This document shows, piece after piece, positions 41,067 to 47,975 of a DNA stretch of 64,000 nucleotides (position 1 is its first letter; every line of letters begins with the position of its first letter). This DNA comes from Bacteroidota bacterium (GTDB lineage Bacteria > Bacteroidota > Bacteroidia > Flavobacteriales > Flavobacteriaceae): NCBI GenBank assembly GCA_023386585.1, contig JAEWJM010000025.1, forward strand, positions 62,001-126,000, given 5' to 3'. The notes beneath the pieces were generated by a model that worked only from the letters and a program-made list of their open reading frames with translations, was not told the DNA's origin and did not search any database. A program made the position numbers and the translations under genes.

Positions 41067-41450
41067 TTAGTAACCACCGCGGTTTCCGCCGCCGTAACCA
41101 CCACCATAGCCTCCGCCGCCACGGTTGTCACCGCCACGACCTCCGCCGTAACCTCCGCCGCGATTGTCACCGCCACGGTTGTTGTTGAAGCTCCTTCTTT
41201 CACCTTCAGGTTTCGGCTCTGATTTATTGACCACAATTGCGCGTCCCTGTACGGTTGCACCGTTCAGCTCATTGATCGCTTTTTGGGCTTCCTCGTCGTT
41301 TGGCATTTCAACAAATCCAAACCCTTTGCTTCTTCCGGTAAATTTATCGGTAATTATCTTAACGGAATCAACCGCACCATAAGCCTCAAAAGACTCTCTT
41401 AAATCTGCCTCCTCAATGCTGAACGGAAGGCTTCCCACAAAAATATTCAT
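41067..41450 (-). CDS. RRM-type RNA-binding protein with glycine-rich tail
   Basis: A 127-residue protein: one RNA recognition motif (residues 1-~80) with RNP2 IFVGSLPF and RNP1 KGFGFVEM. A tail made of RGGDNRGGGYGGG-type repeats follows (about residues 92-127), resembling eukaryotic and cyanobacterial glycine-rich RNA-binding proteins. It likely acts as an RNA chaperone, perhaps cold-related; regulation is not visible. The gene is monocistronic with its own terminator. Confidence 0.92.
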   Translation of the reverse strand: MNIFVGSLPFSIEEADLRESFEAYGAVDSVKIITDKFTGRSKGFGFVEMPNDEEAQKAINELNGATVQGRAIVVNKSEPKPEGERRSFNNNRGGDNRGGGYGGGRGGDNRGGGGYGGGYGGGNRGGY

Positions 41451-41532
41451 AAGTACAAATTTATAATTGAAACAAATATAATTTTATTTTTTCTAAAATC
41501 CTATGGCTAAGGTAATTTATCAAAAATAAAAA

Positions 41533-41549
41533 ACCGCCTCGCGGGCGGT
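41533..41549 (-). terminator. Terminator of the lipoprotein gene
   Basis: ACCGCC-tcgcg-GGCGGT hairpin 6 bases beyond the stop, followed on the minus strand by TTTTTATTTT. Confidence 0.7.
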
Positions 41550-41554
41550 ATTGA

Positions 41555-42031
41555 CTAAAGTGCCGGAATGACGGGCACCTTGTAAAAATGCCCTTCCCTG
41601 AAATTCAGCACCTCACCGCCGGCCGGATTGCCGTCGACATTTTCGGCGTTAAAGCGGAAAGTTCCCGTAACAGTCATATTGCTTTCGTCAAATTCGGTAA
41701 TTACAATCTCACCATCGCCCATTCCAGGTCCGGTCGCATAATTAAGGTCAATATCGTCTTTTGAAAAATTATAGCTGACACGGTTGGCGTTGTTGACACC
41801 AAGCCCGTAATTTGCCGGAGCTGATGCAGCCGTTGTCAGAACGAGGGTTTCATATTGTGTAAGGCCAGTAATCGTAAGTGAACCGTTGCTCTCAAGAACC
41901 GCCTGTGAATCCTTTGCCCGCCATAGGACTTCGTCTTTCAGTCCCTGAAGTGCAGGGTTGTTTCTCGTTATGTCCTGCGTACATGAAATAGTAGCGATTA
42001 GTATTAAAAAAAGAGAGGCAATCTTTTTCAT
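41555..42031 (-). CDS. Hypothetical lipoprotein (DUF6252-like)
   Basis: A 158-residue lipoprotein: MKKIASLFLILIATISC gives the signal and lipobox Cys17. The mature part is beta-rich (LTITGLTQYETLVLTT; GDGEIVITEFDESNMTVTGTFRFNAENVDG; GEVLNFREGHFYKVPV). The pattern ITxxDxxxxxVSGTFxFxAxN...GxVxxIxxGxFxxVP is one I associate with small flavobacterial lipoproteins of unknown function. The ATG at 42031 is the start because the signal peptide begins there; the 43 upstream codons have no protein-like pattern. Confidence 0.8.
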   Translation of the reverse strand: MKKIASLFLILIATISCTQDITRNNPALQGLKDEVLWRAKDSQAVLESNGSLTITGLTQYETLVLTTAASAPANYGLGVNNANRVSYNFSKDDIDLNYATGPGMGDGEIVITEFDESNMTVTGTFRFNAENVDGNPAGGEVLNFREGHFYKVPVIPAL

Positions 42032-42169
42032 CAGAAAAATTTTAATATCACAAAAATAGCTTTTTAAACCAATTACGCCAGAATAATTTTTTGAAATTGG
42101 GCGGGGCGACGGTGCTTGCAAAAATATACAAAAAATATTCCCAGCGTTAGCACGTTTCATTTTTAATCG

Positions 42170-42177
42170 TATCTTTG
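42170..42177 (+). promoter_or_regulatory. -7 promoter box (TATCTTTG) of the rpsP-rimM operon
   Basis: Perfect TAnnTTTG match, 50 bases before the rpsP start, so the operon has a longer leader than its neighbours. Two unrelated short repeats lie in the leader, with no clear regulatory fold. Confidence 0.65.
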
Positions 42178-42226
42178 CGCCCTTAATTAACAGAGGTCGG
42201 GTACCTCAAAACTTAATCATTAGATT

Positions 42227-42802
42227 ATGCCTGTAAAAATTAGATTACAACGCCACGGTAAAAAAGGAAAACCATTTTACTGGGTAGTAGCTGCTGACGC
42301 ACGCTCAAAAAGGGACGGTAAATACCTTGAAAAACTAGGAACTTACAATCCGAACACCAATCCGGCAACGATCGACATCAACCTTGAAAACGCTGTAAAA
42401 TGGTTGCACAACGGTGCACAGCCAACCGACACCGCAAGGGCGATCCTTTCGTATAAAGGAGTATTGCTTAAGCACCACCTTGAAGGCGGAATCGCAAAAG
42501 GCGCTTTGACTCAGGAACAAGCTGACGAGAAATTCGCAAAATGGCTTGACGAGAAAGCCGGAAAAGTCGATTCTAAAAAAGAAGGCCTTGCAAAAGCCAA
42601 AGAACAGACAAAAGCTGAGGCGTTGAAAGCCGAGCAGAAAGTGAACGCCGATCGTATTGCTGCCGCTAAACAAGCCGAAGCAGACGCAATCGCTGCCGCA
42701 ACTCCGGCTGCTGAAGAAGAAACTGAAGCTGCCGCCGAGGAAACTCCTGCAGTAGAAGAAGCTCCGGCCGCTGAAGAAAGCACAGACGAACCACAGGCGT
42801 AA
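42227..42802 (+). CDS. rpsP: 30S ribosomal protein S16 with Ala/Glu-rich C-terminal extension
   Basis: A 191-residue S16. The first ~80 residues are the ribosomal domain (MPVKIRLQRHGKKGKPFYWVVAADARSKRDGKYLEKLGTYNPN; ALSWL-like AVKWLHNGAQPTDTARAIL). The remaining ~110 residues form a charged, Ala/Glu-rich tail (AEEETEAAAEETPAVEEAPAAEE). Such a tail is usual in Bacteroidota S16 and probably disordered. It is 11 bp upstream of rimM, the conserved S16-RimM pair acting in 30S assembly. Confidence 0.95.
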   Translation: MPVKIRLQRHGKKGKPFYWVVAADARSKRDGKYLEKLGTYNPNTNPATIDINLENAVKWLHNGAQPTDTARAILSYKGVLLKHHLEGGIAKGALTQEQADEKFAKWLDEKAGKVDSKKEGLAKAKEQTKAEALKAEQKVNADRIAAAKQAEADAIAAATPAAEEETEAAAEETPAVEEAPAAEESTDEPQA

Positions 42803-42813
42803 TTTTTTCGCCC

Positions 42814-43338
42814 ATGCGTAAGGAAGATTGTTTCTATCTGGGTAAGGTCGCAAAAAAATTCAGCTTCAAAGGGGAAGTTCTGGTATATCTTGATACCGAC
42901 GAACCCGAATTATATGAAAACATGGAATCAGTGTTTGTTGAACAAAACAAGCACCTGGTTCCATTTTTTATTGAACAAAGCTCACTTCACAAGAACGACC
43001 TTCTTCGCGTGAAATTCGAAGATGTAAACACCGAAGCTGCCGCCGACGAGATCATTAACTGTCCGGTTTACCTGCCCCTTTCGATGTTGCCAAAACTTGA
43101 AGGCGATAAATTCTATTTTCACGAAGTAATCGGTTTTGAAGTTGAAGACAAAAGGCTCGGAATAGTCGGCCGCATCGTTTCGGTCAACGACAGCTCTGCG
43201 CAACCGCTTTTTGAAGTGAAAAATGGCGACACCGAAATCCTCATTCCGATGATTGATCAATTCCTGGTGGCAATTGACCGCAAGAACAAAAAGGTGCGGA
43301 TGGACCTGCCGGAAGGCTTGATCGAAATGTACCTATAG
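42814..43338 (+). CDS. rimM: Ribosome maturation factor RimM
   Basis: A 174-residue RimM: N-terminal barrel (CFYLGKVAKKFSFKGEVLVYLDTDEP) and C-terminal PRC-like domain (YFHEVIGFEVEDKRLGIVGRIVSVNDSSAQPLFEVKNGDTEILIPMIDQFLVAID). It binds S19/S16 during 16S maturation. It is co-transcribed with rpsP. Its TAG is the first part of a heptamer array. Confidence 0.94.
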   Translation: MRKEDCFYLGKVAKKFSFKGEVLVYLDTDEPELYENMESVFVEQNKHLVPFFIEQSSLHKNDLLRVKFEDVNTEAAADEIINCPVYLPLSMLPKLEGDKFYFHEVIGFEVEDKRLGIVGRIVSVNDSSAQPLFEVKNGDTEILIPMIDQFLVAIDRKNKKVRMDLPEGLIEMYL

Positions 43339-43386
43339 GCTGTCGGCTTTGAGCTTTGGGCTATGAGCTTGGGGCTATTGGCTTCC
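43338..43386. repeat. Degenerate heptamer array after rimM
   Basis: Seven 7-mers in perfect register: GGCTGTC, GGCTTTG, AGCTTTG, GGCTATG, AGCTTGG, GGCTATT, GGCTTCC. It starts inside the rimM stop codon. Confidence 0.7.
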
Positions 43387-43431
43387 GATCTGGACCGAAC
43401 AGCGACAGAGACTGAAAACTGGGAGCTTTTT

Positions 43432-43497
43432 CCCGCTGTCCGCTATAGCTTTTGATCGCTTCGCGTCAAAAGGCTGCCGCTTCCATCGGGGCTAGGG
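43432..43497 (-). repeat. Flavobacterial intergenic repeat, copy 5 (reverse)
   Basis: Minus-strand reading: TAGCCCCGATGGAAGCGGC, CCTTTTGACGCG, then CGATCAAAAGCTATAGCGGA and CAGCGGG. The CTTTTGA/TCAAAAG stem is intact. It is bracketed by two heptamer arrays. Confidence 0.6.
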
Positions 43498-43525
43498 CCA
43501 AATCGCATTGCAGATGCTTCTTTCA

Positions 43526-43567
43526 TCATTCGACGTTCGACATTCGACTTTTGACCTTCGACTTCCA
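43526..43567. repeat. Degenerate heptamer array abutting trmN6
   Basis: Six 7-mers in register: TCATTCG, ACGTTCG, ACATTCG, ACTTTTG, ACCTTCG, ACTTCCA, the last reaching the A of the trmN6 ATG. Confidence 0.7.
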
Positions 43568-44274
43568 TGACCTTCAACTTCAAACAATTCTCAATCAAAC
43601 AAGACCGGTGCGCGATGAAAGTCGGTACCGACGGCGTCCTGCTTGGCGCATGGACACCAATCCCTGAACACGCACATTCGATACTTGACATTGGCGCCGG
43701 AAGCGGAGTCATTGCACTCATGCTCGCTCAGCGCTCGAATGCTGAACAGGTCGATGCTTTGGAAATTGACGATGACGCCTATGAGCAGGCTGTTGAAAAT
43801 TTTGAGGACTCGCCATGGTCGGACCGGCTTTTCTGTTTTCATGCCGGACTCGACGAATTCATTGACGAACCTGAAGATGAGTACGATCTCATTGTTTCGA
43901 ATCCGCCATACCATACCGAAGAATATTTTTCAGCGGACGAAAAACGAAATGTTGCCCGCTTTGTCGATTCGCTTCCTTTTGAAACGCTGGTCGAGGCCGC
44001 TGCGTTGCTTTTATCCGATACCGGAATCTTTTCGGTAATCATTCCGTATAAGGCAGAGCCTGCTTTTTTAGCGCTGGCAGAAGCGCAAAATCTCTTTCCA
44101 ATTCGCATTACGCGCGTGAAAGGCGTTGCGCACGCAGAAATAAAACGCAGCCTTATCGCTTTTTCAAGAACGCATGCCGAGCCCGAAATCAATGAACTTG
44201 TTATCGAAATTTCCCGGCACAATTACACCGCGGACTATATCGCGCTCACACGCGAGTTCTACCTTAATATGTAG
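43567..44274 (+). CDS. trmN6: tRNA1(Val) A37 N6-methyltransferase
   Basis: A 235-residue SAM-dependent methyltransferase of the YfiC/TrmN6 type: FTIKQ-like FNFKQFSIKQDRCAMKVGTDGVLLGAW, motif I ILDIGAGSGVIALMLAQR, motif IV VSNPPYH (N6-amino group specificity) and RSLIAFSR near the end. It modifies A37 of tRNA-Val. The ATG begins immediately after a heptamer array, leaving no ordinary leader, so its promoter must lie within or beyond repeated sequence. Confidence 0.9.
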   Translation: MTFNFKQFSIKQDRCAMKVGTDGVLLGAWTPIPEHAHSILDIGAGSGVIALMLAQRSNAEQVDALEIDDDAYEQAVENFEDSPWSDRLFCFHAGLDEFIDEPEDEYDLIVSNPPYHTEEYFSADEKRNVARFVDSLPFETLVEAAALLLSDTGIFSVIIPYKAEPAFLALAEAQNLFPIRITRVKGVAHAEIKRSLIAFSRTHAEPEINELVIEISRHNYTADYIALTREFYLNM

Positions 44275-44507
44275 CTAAAAAAAAGTTGTTCCTGTTAACT
44301 GCGGGCACAATTAACATCCGCATTCGATGTTAAACCGATGCCGCAATAGGGATGGCAGCGGAAAGCCCGGAGCCGCGCCAGCGGCGAGGACTTGAAGCGT
44401 ACAGCCCGCCGCGAAGCGGATTGCCCAAAAACGAATAGAAATTATGGCATTTTCGTTGAATTTTCTGCGTTAATACCTACTTTTGCACCGCATTTAAAAC
44501 CGACCAC
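44275..44507. other. Intergenic stretch with repeat copy 6
   Basis: No gene. Contains repeat copy 6 (44341-44426). The last 70 bases hold the acyl-CoA dehydrogenase promoter (TACTTTTG box about 30 bases before the ATG). Confidence 0.5.
44341..44426 (+). repeat. Flavobacterial intergenic repeat, copy 6
   Basis: CCGCAATAGGGATGGCAGCG, GAAAGCCCGGAGCC, then AGCGTACAGCCCGCCGCGAAGCGGATTGCCC. The opening GCGTTA is altered to GCAATA, and the ends show TTGC/GCAA pairing. Confidence 0.6.
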
Positions 44508-45686
44508 ATGAGACCAGATCATTTCCAGGCACCTGATTATTATAACCTTGACGAACTGTTATCGGATGAGCACAAGCTCGTGCGCAATGCCGCCCGTGAA
44601 TGGGTAAAGCGTGAAGTTTCGCCAATTATTGAGGATTATGCACAAAAAGCGGAATTTCCGACACAAATTATAAAAGGGCTTGCTGAAATCGGCGCGTTTG
44701 GACCCTATATTCCCGAGCAATATGGCGGCGCCGGACTCGACCAAATCTCTTACGGCCTTATTATGCAGGAAATCGAGCGTGGCGATTCGGGCGTTCGTTC
44801 GACGGCATCGGTACAATCGTCGTTGGTAATGTATCCAATCTGGAAATACGGAAACGAAGAACAACGGATGAAATACCTTCCGAAGCTTGCGACCGGTGAA
44901 TTTATGGGCTGCTTCGGGCTGACCGAGCCTGACCACGGTTCCAACCCGGGCGGAATGACAACCAATTTTAAGGACAAAGGCGACCATTATCTTTTGAACG
45001 GGGCGAAAATGTGGATCTCGAACGCACCGTTTGCCGACATCGCGGTGGTTTGGGCAAAAGACGAATCGGGGCGCATTCACGGACTCATAGTAGAACGCGG
45101 AATGGAAGGATTTTCGACTCCGGAAACGCACAATAAATGGTCTCTTCGGGCATCGGCTACGGGTGAATTGATTTTTGACAATGTTAAGGTCCCAAAAGAA
45201 AACCTGCTTCCTAACAAATCCGGATTGGGCGCGCCGCTAGGCTGTCTTGACTCGGCACGTTACGGAATTGCCTGGGGCGCAATCGGGGCAGCGATGGATT
45301 GTTACGACACCGCACTTCGCTATGCAAAAGAGCGCGTACAGTTTGGCAAACCGATCGCTGGAACACAACTCCAACAAAAGAAGCTTGCCGAAATGATCAC
45401 TGAAATTACCAAGGCACAATTGCTGACCTGGCGTTTGGGCGTCCTGAGAAATGAAGGAAAAGCGACCTCAGCGCAGATTTCGATGGCGAAAAGGAACAAT
45501 GTGAACATGGCTGTTGAAATTGCACGTGAAGCACGCCAGATTCTTGGTGGAATGGGAATCACGGGCGAATATTCGATCATGCGCCACATGATGAACCTCG
45601 AATCGGTGATTACATACGAAGGAACGCACGACATCCATTTGCTGATTACCGGAATGGACATCACGGGAATTTCAGCATTCAAATAA
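44508..45686 (+). CDS. Acyl-CoA dehydrogenase (glutaryl-CoA dehydrogenase-like)
   Basis: A 392-residue FAD-dependent acyl-CoA dehydrogenase. Visible are GAFGPYIPEQYGGAGLDQISYGLIMQEIERGDSGVRS, the FAD/substrate region GCFGLTEPDHGSNPGGMTT, ISNAPFADIAVVWAK, and RYGIAWGAIGAA. The catalytic Glu is in VITYEGTHDIHLLITG, placed as in glutaryl-CoA dehydrogenase. The Arg-containing active-site environment (RSTASVQSSL) also fits glutaryl-CoA rather than straight-chain substrates. It would act in lysine/tryptophan degradation. The gene is alone, with its own terminator. Confidence 0.9.
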   Translation: MRPDHFQAPDYYNLDELLSDEHKLVRNAAREWVKREVSPIIEDYAQKAEFPTQIIKGLAEIGAFGPYIPEQYGGAGLDQISYGLIMQEIERGDSGVRSTASVQSSLVMYPIWKYGNEEQRMKYLPKLATGEFMGCFGLTEPDHGSNPGGMTTNFKDKGDHYLLNGAKMWISNAPFADIAVVWAKDESGRIHGLIVERGMEGFSTPETHNKWSLRASATGELIFDNVKVPKENLLPNKSGLGAPLGCLDSARYGIAWGAIGAAMDCYDTALRYAKERVQFGKPIAGTQLQQKKLAEMITEITKAQLLTWRLGVLRNEGKATSAQISMAKRNNVNMAVEIAREARQILGGMGITGEYSIMRHMMNLESVITYEGTHDIHLLITGMDITGISAFK

Positions 45687-45687
45687 C

Positions 45688-45716
45688 AAAAAAGCCTTCG
45701 ATTGAAGGCTTTTTTT
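45688..45716 (+). terminator. Terminator of the acyl-CoA dehydrogenase gene
   Basis: AAAAAAGCCTTC-gatt-GAAGGCTTTTTT, 12-bp stem directly after the stop codon. Confidence 0.9.
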
Positions 45717-46027
45717 AGGCAAAGTCAGAAGCCAACTTAAAGTGTAAAATAGTAATGTTCTTCACATTAGTGGCTCAATTCGATTGAAAATGATTTTTAC
45801 GTTTTTACCGCAGTAGTGAATGGTGGGCTATTCGTATTTTTGACACGGGAAGGGGCCAATATTAATCCCCGAAAAAAAACTTCAAATCACCTTACGGTTA
45901 TCCCTCATATTTCAGTAGTCTGGCAATAGTCATAATTTCTCACCCACCTTTCAAAGGTTTGAAATATTAGTGCACCATAATTTAACTGAAAATCTCCACG
46001 TCATTAAGTAGTGCAGCATCAGCATTC
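45717..46027. other. 311-bp gene-free stretch between two near-identical terminators
   Basis: No ORF. Holds copy C of the GACACGGGAAGGGGC box. The terminator and the codons before it (coding Ser-Ala-Phe-Lys at the end of the dehydrogenase) are repeated at the far side (46018-46060), so the stretch is flanked by ~40-bp direct repeats with a 346-bp period. Confidence 0.55.
45835..45870 (+). repeat. GACACGGGAAGGGGC box, copy C
   Basis: TATTTTTGACACGGGAAGGG, then GCCAATATTAATCCCC. The first 22 bases match copy B exactly; GGGG and CCCC again can pair. A poly-A run follows. Confidence 0.6.
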
Positions 46028-46028
46028 A

Positions 46029-46060
46029 AAAAAAAAAGCCTTCGATCGAAGGCTTTTTTT
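46029..46060 (-). terminator. Terminator of the ferredoxin gene
   Basis: Fully symmetrical GCCTTCGATCGAAGGC flanked by A8 and T8, effective in both directions, and a copy of the terminator at 45688. Confidence 0.9.
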
Positions 46061-46386
46061 TATGATTCGGGCGCAAGCTCTATTTCGAGGCCCGCGAGTT
46101 CAGGAGTAATCGGAATCTGGCAACCTAACCGGCTATTGGGTTTTACGAAAAATGCCTCCGATAGCATGGCGCGTTCGTCATCGCCAACATCGGGAAGCGC
46201 AACTTCATTCAGTACATAGCACTGGCAGGACGCGCACATTGCCATTCCGCCACAAACGCCGATGGTTCCTTCGGGCGCAAGTTCGTACATCCTGACCAGT
46301 TCCATGATGTTCATATTCATGTCGGTCGGCGCTTCAACTACGTGCTGAACGCCGTCGCGGTCGGTGATTTTTATTTTTATATCCAT
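46060..46386 (-). CDS. 2Fe-2S ferredoxin (adrenodoxin type)
   Basis: A 108-residue plant/adrenodoxin-type ferredoxin. The cluster ligands are C-x5-C-x2-C in VCGGMAMCASCQCY with the fourth Cys in RLGCQIPITPELAGLEIELAP. Electron carrier, probably reduced by the ferredoxin reductase encoded just upstream (separated only by a heptamer array). It could serve Fe-S assembly, as in the Isc-type Fdx, because NifU and Mrp genes follow. Confidence 0.9.
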   Translation of the reverse strand: MDIKIKITDRDGVQHVVEAPTDMNMNIMELVRMYELAPEGTIGVCGGMAMCASCQCYVLNEVALPDVGDDERAMLSEAFFVKPNSRLGCQIPITPELAGLEIELAPES

Positions 46387-46435
46387 TGGCTGGTGGTTAG
46401 TGGCTGGTTGCTGAAAGCTGATAGCTAATATTTAA
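46387..46435. repeat. Degenerate heptamer array filling the ferredoxin-reductase gap
   Basis: Seven 7-mers in register: TGGCTGG, TGGTTAG, TGGCTGG, TTGCTGA, AAGCTGA, TAGCTAA, TATTTAA. It spans exactly from the ferredoxin ATG to the reductase stop. Confidence 0.7.
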
Positions 46436-47484
46436 TCAATCGATTTGACAACTTGCTTTTCAGCTTCTTTTCGAGTTCCATCGAAACCGTCGACGCCGGA
46501 AACTGTGGTGTATTTCAGCACGTATTTCTTTCCCGGGTTCATGCGCTGGTAAACGCTTTGGCACATCAGTGTGGCTTCGTGGAATCCGCAGAGGATCAGC
46601 TTCAGTTTTCCGGGATAAGTGTTGACATCACCAATGGCGTAAATTCCGGGGATGTTCGTCTGGTAATCGAGTGCGTTGTTGACCTTGATTGCGTTCTTTT
46701 CGATCTCGAGTCCCCAGTTTGCGATCGGGCCAAGTTTTGGTGAAAGCCCGAATAGCGGAATAAGGTCGTCGGTCTCAATGAACCTGCGGCTTCCGTCTTC
46801 GTCGATTTCAATGGCCTCAAGTTTTTCTTTTCCTAACAAACCAACGACTTCGCCTGGCGTTACCAGTTTGATTTTGCCTTGATTTTTCAGGTGCTGAACT
46901 TTTTCGACCGAATCAAGCGCGCCGCGGAACTCATTTCTCCTATGAATGAGCGTCACTTCGGAAGCGACATCGGCGAGGAAAATGCTCCAGTCGAGCGCAG
47001 AATCGCCTCCGCCGGCAATGACAACGCGTCGGTTGCGGAACGTTTCCGGATTTTTTACAAAATAGGAAACGCCTTTGTCTTCATAGAATTCAATTCCTTC
47101 GATTGGCGGTTTCCGCGGTTCGAAACTCCCGAGTCCGCCGGCAATTGCCACTGAATTTGCGTGGTGCTTCGTTCCTTTATCGGTTGTGACGATGAAAGTT
47201 CCGTCGTCGAGCTTTTCGATTGCTTCGGCGCGTTCTCCTAAGGTAAAACCGGGATTGAACTGCTTGATCTGTTCCATCAGGTTGTGAACGAGATCGCCTG
47301 CGAGTACTTCCGGGAAACCGGGAATGTCGAAAATTGGCTTTTTGGGATAGAGTTCTGAAAGTTGGCCACCGGCTTGGGGAAGTGCGTCGATAAGGTGGCA
47401 GTGGAGTTTCAGGAGGCCGGCTTCAAAGACTGCGAAGAGTCCGGTTGGGCCGGCGCCGATAATGAGTATGTCGGTCTTGATCAT
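46432..47484 (-). CDS. Ferredoxin--NADP(+) reductase, thioredoxin reductase-like type
   Basis: A 350-residue flavoenzyme: FAD motif ILIIGAGPTGLFAVFEAG, HLIDALPQAGGQLSELYPKKPIFDIPGFPEV, NADPH motif VVIAGGGDSALDWSIFLA, and the C-terminal ENIPGIYAIGDVNTYPGKLKLI-type segment. There is no CxxC redox pair between the domains, which separates it from thioredoxin reductase and fits TrxR-like ferredoxin NADP reductases. It lies directly upstream of the ferredoxin gene, so the two form an NADPH-to-ferredoxin chain. Confidence 0.9.
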   Translation of the reverse strand: MIKTDILIIGAGPTGLFAVFEAGLLKLHCHLIDALPQAGGQLSELYPKKPIFDIPGFPEVLAGDLVHNLMEQIKQFNPGFTLGERAEAIEKLDDGTFIVTTDKGTKHHANSVAIAGGLGSFEPRKPPIEGIEFYEDKGVSYFVKNPETFRNRRVVIAGGGDSALDWSIFLADVASEVTLIHRRNEFRGALDSVEKVQHLKNQGKIKLVTPGEVVGLLGKEKLEAIEIDEDGSRRFIETDDLIPLFGLSPKLGPIANWGLEIEKNAIKVNNALDYQTNIPGIYAIGDVNTYPGKLKLILCGFHEATLMCQSVYQRMNPGKKYVLKYTTVSGVDGFDGTRKEAEKQVVKSID

Positions 47485-47512
47485 TAAAATTTGATTATTA
47501 AAATTTAAATCT

Positions 47513-47545
47513 AAACCTTTGAGGTCTTGAAGACCTCAAAGGTTT
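47513..47545. repeat. Perfect 16-bp inverted repeat with 1-nt spacer, second copy
   Basis: Left arm AAACCTTTGAGGTCTT, spacer G, right arm its exact reverse complement. Same geometry as 9905-9937 and the same CCTTTGAGG/CCTCAAAGG cores in reverse order. It lies 16 bp upstream of intergenic repeat copy 7. Confidence 0.75.
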
Positions 47546-47561
47546 GAAGTTCCGGCGGCCC

Positions 47562-47646
47562 GCGTTAGGGATTGCAGCGGCATACTTTTGCTTAGCGCAG
47601 CGGCGCAAAAGATACAGCGGAAAGCCCGGCCCGAAGGGAAACGCCC
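47562..47646 (+). repeat. Flavobacterial intergenic repeat, copy 7
   Basis: GCGTTAGGGATTGCAGCGGC, ATACTTTTGC, loop, GCGCAAAAGATACAGCGG, AAAGCCCGGCCCG, ending AAACGCCC. The CTTTTGC/GCAAAAG stem is perfect. It lies just below the NifU stop. Confidence 0.7.
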
Positions 47647-47653
47647 AACAACG

Positions 47654-47893
47654 TCAGGCAATATTCGTTACGGTTTCGACTTGCGGTGCAAATTTTTTGA
47701 TGGTCGTCTCGACACCGATTTTCAAGGTCATCGTGTTGACACTGCAGCCTACGCATGCGCCTTCAAGCCTTACCGTCACATGGCGGTCGTCTTCGATACC
47801 GACCAGCGTGATATCGCCGCCGTCGGAGTTGAGGAACGGACGGATTTCGTCAAGCGCCTTTTCGACATTTAAGGTTAATTCTTCTGTTGTCAT
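47654..47893 (-). CDS. NifU C-terminal domain Fe-S scaffold protein
   Basis: A 79-residue single-domain NifU-like (Nfu) protein: NVEKALDEIRPFLNSDGGDITLVGIEDDRHVTVRLEGACVGCSVNTMTLKIGVE. The CVGC pair binds the cluster. It likely carries Fe-S clusters to targets, together with the Mrp protein encoded 82 bp upstream. Both are conserved neighbours in flavobacteria. Confidence 0.93.
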   Translation of the reverse strand: MTTEELTLNVEKALDEIRPFLNSDGGDITLVGIEDDRHVTVRLEGACVGCSVNTMTLKIGVETTIKKFAPQVETVTNIA

Positions 47894-47975
47894 TTTCTTC
47901 TATTTGGAAATTCAAAATGGCCTTTAAAAGTGAATCGTGATCCGATTACCGCCAAAGTACCGATTTTCAAATCGC

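Noticed and set aside
46432..47484. Thioredoxin reductase
   Set aside because: The CxxC redox pair is absent and a ferredoxin gene is adjacent, so ferredoxin reductase fits better.
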